This document shows positions 1-9,887 of a stretch of DNA of 64,000 nt, piece by piece; within the stretch, counting starts at the first letter, position 1, and each line of letters opens with the position of its first letter. A program made the translations under genes and the position numbers. Source of the stretch: Coptis chinensis. Lineage: Eukaryota; Streptophyta; Magnoliopsida; Ranunculales; Ranunculaceae. The stretch spans positions 1,798,001 to 1,862,000 of the forward strand of contig CM027378.1 of NCBI GenBank assembly GCA_015680905.1, read 5' to 3'. The notes under the pieces are model-generated. The model saw only the letters and a program-made list of their open reading frames with translations. It was not told the origin of the DNA and ran no database searches.

Positions 1-1533
1 TGCGTATGTTTTTCTTTATCTATATTAGTACGTTTTAACTTTGTTTTGCAGATGCTCTAAATTTTCACGAGTTCAATGGTAACTCCTATCCTCTTTATTT
101 CTTTACTTTGAGGACAAAGCATGTTTGTTTGGGGGTCGTATAGAAACACACATAAATTAAGGCATTTGTTAGGATATAGATATGTACAATATGCACTTAT
201 TTTCTAGTAAAAAAAAAATATATATATATATATATAAATAAAAAGTTATGCTATACACTTAGGAATATTGGTATTGTTTTCTTTCTCTATGTTTTTAATA
301 ATCTAGAAGATTCACGTTAGCTGTTGCATTAGAATAACTTTTAGAAACTTAGGTTAATATGTAGGTAATAATCTTTGCATCTTTCTATAAATATATTGCA
401 TGAGTATCTATGATTGTTTAGCAGTAAGTTTCTGAAATCTAGGCTAGAGTATTTATTCTACAAATCCTGTGAGAATATAGCCTAAAGCCTTATATGAGTG
501 AAAAAAATTGAAAAATGACACAAGGGAGAAGTAAATTCCGAATAGAGAAATCATACGTCCACTTGCTTGATCACTATACCATATCCTAAGTGAGAATTTA
601 GGCCCTCTATGGATCGATATAGCCAGAAATTCAAACCTTATGAAATTATTTTCCGCTAGTCGCCCCTCTGAGCCTTTCTTTAGCCTTTCATAAACCGCAA
701 ATCCTTTACCCTTTTACAAAACAAAATAAAAATAAAAATCAGCATACCCATTCTTTGAATGAGTCTGAGAATAGAGATGAAGAATAGAAAAGAGAAAGAC
801 CTTGGAAATCAAAAATTTGTTAGTTGCTTCAAATAAGAAAAGAAAGTTTCCATCCAAAGGGAAAAAAAAAAGTTAGAACTTAAAAAACAGAATCAAAGGA
901 GTTAAAAGCCAAAGAAAAAGAAAAAAATGGCTAAAGATGGAAACAAAGTGTAGAAGCAAAGTAAAAAGAAAGTTTTATCTAGTTACATAATATGAAGACT
1001 CTATTATCTCAGACTGGTTCTTTTTGAATATCCATTTCCTTCATTCTTAAACCATCACCTAATCCTCGTAATACCTAATAAAGATCTCTAGCTCAATTAG
1101 GAATAGGTTAGTATGATAGTAAGTGGCAGATGTGTTTGATCGACTTCGGCTTCGTTGTGTGTCATTGAGATTGTAAGGTAAAGTGTGCTCACTGCACACT
1201 GGAGTAGAGAAACTTGAGTGGAAAAATCAGAGTATTTTTGTCTTGACATTTATGTGAGGACCCACTTAAGGACGTTATTCCAAAGTTTCAGAACCGGACC
1301 TGTTAGTGCATTACATAGCATTACTCATTGTATATATGTTTATTTGTAGATGATTGATTATTATGTATATATTAGCTTAGGTTTCGACTTGATTATTCTG
1401 TATTCATTGCTAGTGAGATGTATAGATATCTGAGAATAAGTAAGGAAACAATAATTTTATTTTTTAGTCGTTGTAGTATAGATGAAGTTTGTGAGTACCT
1501 TCACTGGAAAACTCTCATAAGGCTATAACTCGT

Positions 1534-1554
1534 CCACTAGGGAATTCCTAGTGG
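1534..1554 (+). other. Conserved hairpin in the retroelement 3' region (A)
   Basis: CCACTAGG, a five-base GAATT loop, then CCTAGTGG: an 8-bp perfect stem. The same hairpin occurs at 21912-21932 (B), 47169-47189 (E, minus) and, decayed, at 31194-31214 (C, minus), always a few hundred bases before the 3' LTR of its element. Function unknown; an RNA structure used in the retroelement cycle is inferred. Confidence 0.6.
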
Positions 1555-1673
1555 TTTAAGGCCTTGTTGCATATGGTCAATGCAATCACACTCGGCGAAA
1601 CGAGATTTTTGTTCACTTAGTCTAATTTCTCATATTTGCTTGAGGACAAGAAAAATGCTGTTTGAGGGTTGTT

Positions 1674-3124
1674 TGATAAGAGCCCAAAACTGTAGTTTTA
1701 TCCCTTAAACAATATTGCTTTTAGACCAATTATGTGATTAATAAACAAGAGTTAGTACTGTTTACGTACTTTTATATATTTCAGGCATTGGAGTCAACTA
1801 TGTGCAGAAATGTATCCCTTTTATGAGATAAAGGAGCAAAAGTTGGTTGCTAAGAAGTTCTATGATTAAAGGTCAGGATTCAAGGAAAAAAAGCCTTTTT
1901 AAAGCCCGGTCAAAACTGAAAAGTCAAAGTCAACGCGGGCAGAAATAGCGTATAAAAGTTAACAAAACTTCCGAAGGCCGTATCTTTGGACTCAGACCTC
2001 AGAATTGGGCCTACCTTATGTCAAAACGACCGACTTGGAAAGAGCTTTCTAATGGTCCAAGAATTGACCCAATCAAAGGAGCAAAAATGGACAAAAAGGC
2101 TGTTGAAGTCATTTCCAGTTGAAAACCACCTTGTGGACTGAAGTAATGAGGTTTTGGGCTCGATTTTTCGGCCCAAAACATTGCTCTTAGGCCCATGCAC
2201 GAAATTGTGGATCTAGCATCTTCTATATAAAGAAACTAAGGCTTAGCTATTAAGTAATCTAGTTAGTTATCAATAAAATTAATTTTAGAACAAGAATTTA
2301 GTTTTTAGAATCAAATACTTAGTTTATATTTCAAGTCTTAGTTTCTAATTCAATACTTAATTCAGAGATTTAGTTTGTCTTAAATTGATAATTAGTTATT
2401 CATAATCTTAGTTTTAAATTCAGTTTAATTTCATTTTGAATCATTATACTATTGTTCAATTAGATTAATATAGTTTAATACTTATTCAATAATGACTTGT
2501 TCTTGTTGTTCTTGTGTTAGAAATGATAGTTTAATGATTTAAGGCTAAAACCTCCATTAGAGGGGTTTGAGGAAGCCTTGATGAAACTTGATTGTATTAG
2601 CGTAGAATTGGTTGTAATAATCTATTCTATTCTAGAAAGTAATTAGTTGTGCATGAGAATGGGTTTGATTGCTTCACATGCTGATTGTTAGTTGGTAGAG
2701 ACTACCATGAACAATTAGGGATTAGAAAGACCCAATTGTTATGCGAAAACATTGCAATTCAGATTACGACAATTCTTCATTAGCTTATTAAGTCGAATCA
2801 AGGTGGAATCAAATTCCCCTAATTCATTCTCATATTGTCAATTTAGTATTGAATTGCCATCATTTCATTTATCGCATCTTGATTAGTTGATTCACCATCG
2901 TAGTTAATTTCAATTCCATTACTCTCACGATTTTGTTAGCTTACATGAACTAGGAAACTTCACATCTAAACAAACTAGGAGTGGAACGAATTCTCTTCTC
3001 CAAACATTTTGCATTGATAAAGAGAGTAGAATCTTTGATATAAACAATGAAATAGTTTTAGTTTGACTTACATTTAAGTTTCATTACTTATTCGTAGGTA
3101 AAACTATCGTTTTTCCTATTATCA
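1674..3124 (+). repeat. 3' LTR of retroelement A
   Basis: A 1,451-bp LTR beginning TGATAAGAGCCC and ending in ATTATCA. It aligns along its length with both LTRs of B and the 5' LTR of F. It is preceded by a degenerate polypurine tract (TGTTTGAGGGTTGTTT, 1658-1673), where B has TTTGGGGGTGG. The sequence after it (TTATA, 3125-3129) would be the right-hand target duplication; its partner is outside the window. A TATA box is at 2224-2231. Confidence 0.88.
2224..2231 (+). promoter_or_regulatory. TATA box of the element A LTR
   Basis: TATATAAA inside the LTR, followed closely by the AGGCTTAGC block found in the related LTRs. Element D has the same box at 29056-29063 and E has it on the minus strand at 46515-46522. 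Both LTRs of element B lack it at the equivalent place. Confidence 0.6.
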
Positions 3125-3544
3125 TTATACCGTGGTTCTTATCAAACCGTGGTTTATAGTCATTTAAAAAAAAAAAAAAAAAAGCCCCTAATTATTTGAT
3201 TCTAATCATATTCTTTCAACCTGCAACCTGCCCATTTTCACCATATATATCTCCACTGGATTTAAAAACACATTGCTCAAATAAACAATTCATAGTGCAA
3301 CACAAACAAAAGAAATAAATTTAGACATCCAACATGAAGACATTGAATTACTAAAAGAGTTTTGAACTTTTTTGAGTCATCAATAATGAAAGAAACATCC
3401 AAATTTACTTGTTCTATCAAAATAATAATGACCTAACTTGTTGCATCAATCAAAAAAGCAATCTATTTGTTCTATCTAAAATATAAAAAAAAACTGGTGA
3501 GACCAAGCACCAGTACACCTTAACTGGAATGGGTCAAAACCTAG

Positions 3545-5000
3545 CTAAGACTCAACGCTTGGCTCGAACGCTCTATTATGCTGGATGAATTTAAGAATTT
3601 CAAGTCGAACAACATCAAGTTCCTCTTGTGTGTATGTATCTTTGAGGAATAGATTTGTTATCTGCACGATCAAAGATCAAAAAGTATATAATAACTAAAT
3701 AATGAAAAGCAACACAAAATAGAGAATGCTAGTGTATTGCAACTTATACCTTATTTTCAAAAGAATTATCTGAACAAGCTTCCATTATTTCTCTCATAAA
3801 CTTCATTACGTAATACCCACACTTTTTACTACCAGGTTGGTATGGGCCCTAAGTACAAACATGGAAAATATTCATAAGCATATATTTTTTCAAACACACA
3901 GTATATATGCATAAGAATTTATTTATTACCATAATCTTCTCCCACTTCACTGGACCTTTACTTCCTTTCCCTTCAAGTCTTTCTATTTTCATGACCACAC
4001 TTCAAAATAAGATCAATGTAAAACCTAATTAGCAAGTAAAAGATAAGCACGTAATGATCTAATTAGTTCATATACATACACACTCATGACAAACCTATTA
4101 AAATAGATATCCATATAATTAGATTGTAGATTATGCATCGAATCCAACCAATTAAAATTCATCCGCGATAAATTAATGGCAATCAAACCCAATGTCCACT
4201 ACAAAAAGATCATAGGCATGTGTGGTTAAAAAAGAAAAATTAGACATTAAAACTACAATATACATTCCAATGAAAATGATAAAACATGGATAGTATTAAA
4301 AATATAAGACAATATCCTTACCCTGGATTGTAAGGGATAAGAACAACTCTTTTTCCACTTATATTCTGCAAGCTCTCCACAATAATTTGAGTTTTCTCAT
4401 GCCCATTAGCTCTTGTGAAAGATAAAGCATTTACAAATCTGACGACATCACGACAACTCACAAATTCGTCATAAAGAATCCTAGAGAAAGAAAAATAAAA
4501 CAATCATAATTACTAAAACTAAAGATGAATATCTAAGATTTACGATAACACCAACAATGAAATTTTGCAGATCTTCTAACCTCATGTATACCACCAAAAT
4601 AGCAGCATCTAACCAACCCATGTTACATACATCCATTATATCGCTTTTCTCCATAATGAAACTACCCATATTATCTCCAAACAATTCTCCTCCTACTGGA
4701 AAATGTATCGAACCTTGGTCCCCTGGAAGCGCCATATTAAGGAATCCCACAAACGAATCTATTGCACCTTGATTATGACCATTACTGCAGGTGCCGACTA
4801 GCAAAGTCGGTAAAACCTTTGGGTGATGATACCAAAGGTCTGGGGCTCGAATCTCGCCAGCATCAAAGAGTTACTGATCTCATTTAAAACAGGCTTACCA
4901 AAAAAAAAAAAAAAAAAAAAGATTATGACCATTACTAGTTTGATTTTTACCTCCCTAAATTAAAAATTCAGAACAACCAATTATTAAAAGAGAAGCCAAA
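3545..5000 (-). pseudogene. Ulp1-like (C48) cysteine protease region of CACTA-1
   Basis: Exons read down from about 4975. The first, interrupted by the SINE, contains the hydrophobic block WLDAAILVVYMR. The next ends VVLIPYNPG before a GTAAGG donor. After the intron a GGHW sequence (catalytic His candidate) is followed by a 1-base deletion, then LIAIN and NWLDSM (Asp candidate). A short exon reads MKIERLEGKGSKGPVKWEKI. The exon at about 3831-3741 has QPGSKKCGYYVM, the Gln and Cys of the active site. The last exon ends EPSVES and a TAG at 3545-3547. The triad is visible, so this was a real Ulp1-type domain, now disrupted. Proteases of this type cleave SUMO-like conjugates; their role in transposons is not established. 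Confidence 0.8.
4787..4920 (+). mobile_element. tRNA-type SINE inserted in the Ulp1 exon
   Basis: A 134-bp element with a perfect 16-bp target duplication on both sides: GATTATGACCATTACT at 4771-4786 and 4921-4936. It starts GCAGGTGCCGACTAGC (A-box region), has a B-box-like GGGCTCGAATCTCG around 4846-4860, and ends in a 20-base A tract. That gives Pol III promoter boxes, short length, an A tail and long direct repeats. The perfect duplication points to a fairly recent insertion. It splits coding sequence of the protease exon, so the transposon gene was broken at least here. Confidence 0.92.
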
Positions 5001-5059
5001 TTCATAAATCAATCATATAACTTCATATAAAAGAATCTTGCTATTTACCTCAATGTCGT

Positions 5060-5850
5060 CTTTATAATAGACATGGTCCTTTGGCCAAGGAACTTGTGTG
5101 CCAAGAGCATCCATATCTGCGACATATCAAAGTTCCTCATTCACTTGTATAGGAAAAGCAAGACGGCCAGCTTCTTCAGAAACAAGCGATACAACCGTAA
5201 CACGAACATTATTGAGTCCCAAAGGGTAACCGTGAATTTCTTTTCGTTTATTTCCCTCGTATACCAAGCCTTCAGCAACAATATTTGATCGGCCAACCAC
5301 AACCAAATAACATTCTTTTTCCTATATAAATGTCTAAGTATCATAATAAGCACACAACATTATATTTTAATAACATATTACGTGTAAACTACAAGTTACC
5401 TCCCCTAGACCAAATGTTTGACCCCGTGTTTTCTTATTGGCCTTGTTCACATGATCAAATTGAGCCAAATTACACTCTAGGCCCTACAATTGAAGTATAA
5501 ATCTTAGAACCATTTTAAAATTATATATATAACATGTAAAATACTACTTACCTCTCCTAGACCAGATGTTGGACCCTGAAATAGTGTTTGACCCCGTGTT
5601 TTCTTATTTGCCTTGTTCACACGATCAGATTGAGCCAAATTACACTCTAGGCCCTACAATTGAAGTATAAATCTTAGAACCACACAACATTATTAAAATT
5701 ATACATATCATGTGTAAAATGCTACTTGCCTGTCCTAGACCAGATGTTGGCCTCAAAAATGGTGTTTGACTTTCTTGTGTTTTCTTATTTGCTTTGTTAC
5801 CATGATCTGCTTTGGGCTTTGATGGAGGTTGGGCTGCCTTCCCATTTTTT
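5060..5850 (-). pseudogene. CACTA-1 gene: domain upstream of the protease, with a triplicated short exon
   Basis: The exon near 5330-5050 reads in one minus frame through CYLVVVGRSNIVAEGL, HGYPLGLNNVRVTVVSLVSE and WPKDHVYYKDDIE, with one internal stop. This resembles the domain that in other CACTA genes lies between Transposase_24 and Ulp1 (DUF8039-like, recognised from pattern only). Upstream at 5400-5790 the same short exon occurs three times, each reading NKANKKT...GLG(E/Q) before a GT donor. A lysine-rich linker exon lies near 5850-5740. Confidence 0.6.
5400..5790 (-). repeat. Tandem repeat, about 170-bp period, three copies of one exon with its intron
   Basis: The block containing CTAGACCA(G/A)ATGTT, CCGTGTTTTCTTATT and the GCCAAATTACACTCTAGG stretch recurs near 5403, 5563 and 5736, with the third copy partial. 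Each unit holds a short minus-strand exon plus the following intron, so the gene gained in-frame exon copies by unequal exchange or slippage. Confidence 0.75.
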
Positions 5851-6989
5851 TTTAGCTATTAGTCAGAAAAATAAAATTTGTAGTTAGAAGGTCGGAATGC
5901 ATAAAATGGTTGGGTCAAACTGTTGTTGCACAAACACTAGATGCAACGATGAAAGATGCACAAATAGATGGCAGGTTACCAATAAAAAAAAATAAAAGAA
6001 ACATTCATAGTAGTAACTTACTTGCTGAACATTTTTCACTAGTCTACCAGATTGATGTTTGCCAGATGAGTGTATCGTATGATCAATATTGACATTCGTA
6101 TTGCTGTTTGAAGAGATTTTTTTTCAGATGGTAAGGAATTACCTTTGTCCTCCAACCTTCTGACTCTATCCAACAACAACCTAACATCTTCTTGAAGACG
6201 GTAGTTTTGGTCCCGTTGCTCTTGAATTGTTGATTCCAATTTCGTAACATGTTCCTTTGAGCTACGTTTGTTAACATGGAATATGTGGTAGGGGTGATCC
6301 CCTTTCCAACTACTCGAGTGCGACCAGGATGCTCAGGTGTGCCCAATGCTGATGTCCTTACTTCCTTCAATAACTACCTTTCCCTCCTCCACTTCCTTAG
6401 TTAGCACATCATTCAATTAAGTTTTTAAGTAAACAAGGATTTAGCAAATCCAAATCATAACAAGCATTCATGTCTAACATTAAAATATAATAATAAATGA
6501 TTAGAAAACTTACAATCTTTTCAGCTACTCTTTCCGTAGCTACTTCAATATATTTTCCTTTTTTTGAGTAAGCTCTTTTCCATATTGAAGGCTTTCGATT
6601 TTTTCCATTAAAGGTTGGTTCCAACTCTTTTTTCTATGGTTACAAAATAATCAAACAAACGACAGGGTTATTACGATGCATGCCTTCAAAACTCTTAGTT
6701 GGAGGTTTATCATACCCAAACAAATTAACAAAGTGCCTACATGTATGTATATAAATGTCGAGACAGACAATGTACTCACTAATTGTTCTCTAATATCGGC
6801 AAATCCCGTCTTGCCAATCCTGTGGTTATATACTTTTGCTGCTCGCCGTTGTGAATTAAGTTTGCTAATTTCCTGGAAAACATGGAATTAGTCATCTTTA
6901 GGAATAAAAAACAATATATGGGTTTAAAAAACAATATATCGCAGCTAAGAAGATGAGTTTGTGGGTTCTCTGGGTTTATGAACAACATA

Positions 6990-8600
6990 TTAAGACCAAG
7001 AGATTTTAGATTATGAACTGTCCAAAAGACTGCTCTTGGGACCTAGAGAAAAGCCCTTAAATCTAGAGCTTTACATTTTCCTTGGACGCCAAGGTGAGTG
7101 AGTTATTGAATAATGACCAATGGAATCAGCACATTGATTCTGTTCAAGATCATGAGCTTAAAATGTTGAGATACCGCGAGCCACAGGTTGGTCGCAGATA
7201 GAAGAGGAAGATCTAGAGGCTCTAACTTTTTTAGGGGTAGGTGATAAACGAGCTCTGGCTTTCCTTTTCTTTGCAAGGGGTTTAGGAACTTTGGGGGTAA
7301 TTGGAGCGCGATAAAGCGGGTGAGAGTGCTTTTTAATAACGTGCAAAGAAGGTGCAGAGAGAACAGGATAACCAGTGTCGGGGTGCAATACAAGCTTGAT
7401 GTGTTGAGTTTTTCCCAGTTTGCGAATACTTTCTAGTAGTGGGGAGACTTCGCCAGAGTAGTTTTTTGAGTCAGTGAACCAACCTGAAACCGTAACATCA
7501 CAAATCAGGAGACAAGATGAATAAGCAAAACAAGATGTTGTAAAACAGAACTTACCACGAAATGGAATTCAGAGTAACGTAGTGACTCAATGGGATTGGC
7601 CTTCATGTGCATCCAGTTCCCAGTCAAATATACAGGAAAGAATTCCCAGTCTCTATCATAGTGGGGGAGGGTCACTATGAAGGATTTCTTGCCATAACAA
7701 GTACAAAAATAATGGTACCCTACCTCGTTTGCCTTGACAGTTCTCTTGAGAAAATAGTTAGAGGCAAGGTCGTGAACATCAATTTGGTCGGGGTGCGTGC
7801 AGTTATAGTGGTTGGACGTGTATAGAACTCTCCATAAATTTCTAGTTCCTTGGCACTACTTTCGTGTGTATCCTTCCTTCAGAGAGCTTTGCCAAAGAAT
7901 TTGCACAGTTTATGGTTCCTCTGAAGGTGTGGAGGCCCTCTTACACTCCCTAACAAATGCACTCAGAAATACAGATTTAGAATGATTCTGTGGGCTCCAG
8001 CGCACAAGCTAGTACTTCTACAAACAAGTGGCATCCCTAGTACAAATTATACTACCATTGTAGAAGTACTAACACCACTACCCACACCCGCACACACATA
8101 CAAATGTCAAACCCGGAAGAGGGGAACCTATAAGTAAGCTAATAAGCTAAAAGAGGAAAGGCGAATAGTCAATCCCCGAGGACGAAGAGAACACATATTC
8201 AGATTCAGATTCAGATTCAAAAGAGTGCAAAGAGAGGGCTGTTAGCGAAGAAACAAATTTCCTCCCATCCATCCCCCATCTTACTCTAGAAGAGAGAAGA
8301 AAGAAAGAATTCATACTACTGTGATTCGTACTAGAAATTGACTAAGTAGTCATAAAGACTTCGCCCTATATGGGGACTGCCAATACGACTCTACTGAAAC
8401 AGAAATATCAAAATAGCGTAGTACTAAGGCGTAAACAGAATGAGCAACTTAAAGAGACGCAATCATCTGAAATACAAGGCAAAGATGCTGAAATGGTAGA
8501 AAATCCAGCAGAAAGTAAGAGCACATGGGCTGAGGTTTTAGGGAAGAAGGCAGTAGGAAGTATCAGAAGATAGAATGCTTGTTAACTAGAAATGAATACA
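6990..8600. other. Unresolved foreign block between the two halves of the Transposase_24 domain
   Basis: This 1.6-kb block separates transposase exons that belong together and does not look like intron alone. On the minus strand, 7830-7560 reads as coding (DVHDLASNYFLKRTVK, HYDRDWEFFPVYLTGNW), and 7490-7150 continues with a basic tail rich in KK, KR and SRSSSS. On the plus strand, about 8165-8573 reads an acidic ORF with an SDSDSDS stretch, one internal stop, and the ending TWAEVLGKK. I do not recognise either protein. An inserted, truncated retroelement or captured gene is likely, but no target duplication was found. Confidence 0.4.
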
Positions 8601-9466
8601 GTTATCCAAAACCAATCAAACTAACAAAAATAAGTTATCCTAACTTGAAATTTTGGTGTCAGTCTTGACTTCACAAATCTTTCCCAATCTTCTTGTCTAA
8701 TATTTTTCTCGTGTGTTTTAGGCAGCTTCAAAAGCTTTTCAGGTTGGTCTTTGTAGGGAGTGATATAGTACCTAGTCAACCGACTCTTGAATTCTTTCCA
8801 TTTCTCACCAATATTTGAGACAACACCCTTCTTTTCGTCTTCTGTCAAGTTGAATTTGGCCTAATAAGCTATAAAGTTACAATATACTAAGAGTAATTAG
8901 ACAATTAATATTACAATTGGAGCTATTTACCTTTATAGTATCCCATAACAAGTCTCTCACTTCATCTCCGACAGCATGCCAATTTTCATAATCAACAATA
9001 GAGATTCAGGACTCCGCTAACAAACCTGAGTAGCTTGCCAAATCCTTTCCGTCTTCCCCTATACGTTGACCATCTTCATTGTATTGAACATTCAATAGTT
9101 CATCCTCTCTCATTTTTGTTATCCTTTTGCATTGAACTGCTCCTCTTCCTGTCCTTTCTACACTTGAAGCTTGTGTATTGTTAAGTTCTATTGGTGTATC
9201 AGAAGTCTCGTCAACTCCCATATCTGAATCGGAATCAGAATTCTCTCCTGGATCCATGCTGATTTTCTATATACCGAGTATATACATGAAGACTTGAACC
9301 AATAACAACATATGAAATAAGCTAGGTATCAATAACTTGGACAATATTAATTAAACAATAATAAGACAAATGATCATCCATAACATGAATGAAAGTATTA
9401 AGGCAAATATAAATATCAAAGTAGATACGAATTCACATTTAATAACAATATTCAATAGTCAAATAA

Positions 9467-9816
9467 GGCAAATTGGCATATTTCACCCTCGAACTTGTCA
9501 AGTTTTACCACTTACCCCCCTAAAGTTCAGTTTAGGCAATTTTAACCCTGTACTTGTAAAACGTATCCACCTTCATATTTCCGGTACATTTTCGGCACCT
9601 GAAGAGTGACGTGGAATTATATTTTATGACGTGGAATTTCTAATTTTGCCACGTCAGAAAATATAATTCCACGTCACTTTTCAGGTGCCGGAAATGAACT
9701 GGAAAAATGGAGCTGGATACGTTTTACAAGTCCAGGGTTAAAATTGCCTGAAGTGAAGTTCAGGGGGGTAAGTGGTAAAACTTGACAAGTTCGAGGGTGA
9801 AAACTGCCTTTTTGCC
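9467..9816. mobile_element. Mutator-type MITE with long inverted repeats (350 bp)
   Basis: A 9-bp perfect target duplication, GTCAAATAA, flanks the element (9458-9466 and 9817-9825). The arms start GGCAAATTGGCATATTTCACC and GGCAAAAAGGCAGTTTTCACC (right arm reversed) and stay complementary almost to the centre, where GACGTGGAATT repeats form further inverted copies. The 9-bp duplication is the mark of Mutator-like elements; the near-full-length fold-back suits a MITE. No coding capacity. It lies in the spacer between the two CACTA-1 genes. Confidence 0.9.
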
Positions 9817-9887
9817 GTCAAATAATAAAGGAACAAACTTGTTCAAACATCCCCATAGAAAGAAAAAAAATCATAACATGCTCTAAC

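Larger units (their letters stand above)
1..3124 (+). mobile_element. Retroelement A: 3' part of an Athila/Tat-like Ty3-type LTR retrotransposon
   Basis: The window opens inside an LTR retrotransposon. Positions 1-1673 are its long non-coding 3' region and 1674-3124 its 3' LTR. The 3' region is collinear with the same region of element B (about 20300-22067) and, reversed, of C and E. Shared blocks are the GAGGACAAAGCATG / TTTGGGGGT segment near 110-140, the block ending in CGCCCCTCTGAGCC near 660, and the CCACTAGG hairpin near 1534. No coding sequence is present. The element sits inside CACTA-1, whose sequence resumes at 3125, so its 5' end and left target duplication lie before the window. 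Confidence 0.85.
3545..9257 (-). pseudogene. CACTA-1 second gene: Transposase_24 + coiled coil + Ulp1-type protease, broken
   Basis: A multi-exon minus-strand gene. Exon 1 (start about 9257, MDPGENSDSDSD) and the exon near 8862-8640 give the first half of a plant Transposase_24 domain (WKEFKSRLTRYYI). The exon at 6873-6780 (RIGKTGFADIREQL) and the next (6633-6510) give the second half. The exon around 6370-6130 has the EHPGR..GKGITPT block and a coiled coil with heptad leucines. Exons at 5850-5060 and 5000-3545 carry a C-terminal domain and the Ulp1-like protease. This layout is known for CACTA 'TnpA-like' genes. Defects seen are a frameshift near 6280, a stop in the 5140 exon, a 1-base loss near 4180, a SINE in an exon and about 1.5 kb of foreign sequence at 7000-8600. 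The protein would be nuclear; the protease role is inferred from family. Confidence 0.75.

Noticed and set aside
5400-5790. CRISPR-like array
   Set aside because: Repeats are about 170 bp, diverged and contain a coding exon; a plant genome context also excludes it.
8165-8573. Endogenous pararetrovirus segment
   Set aside because: The acidic SDSDSDS ORF raised the idea, but there is no RT, movement-protein or zinc-knuckle motif to support it.
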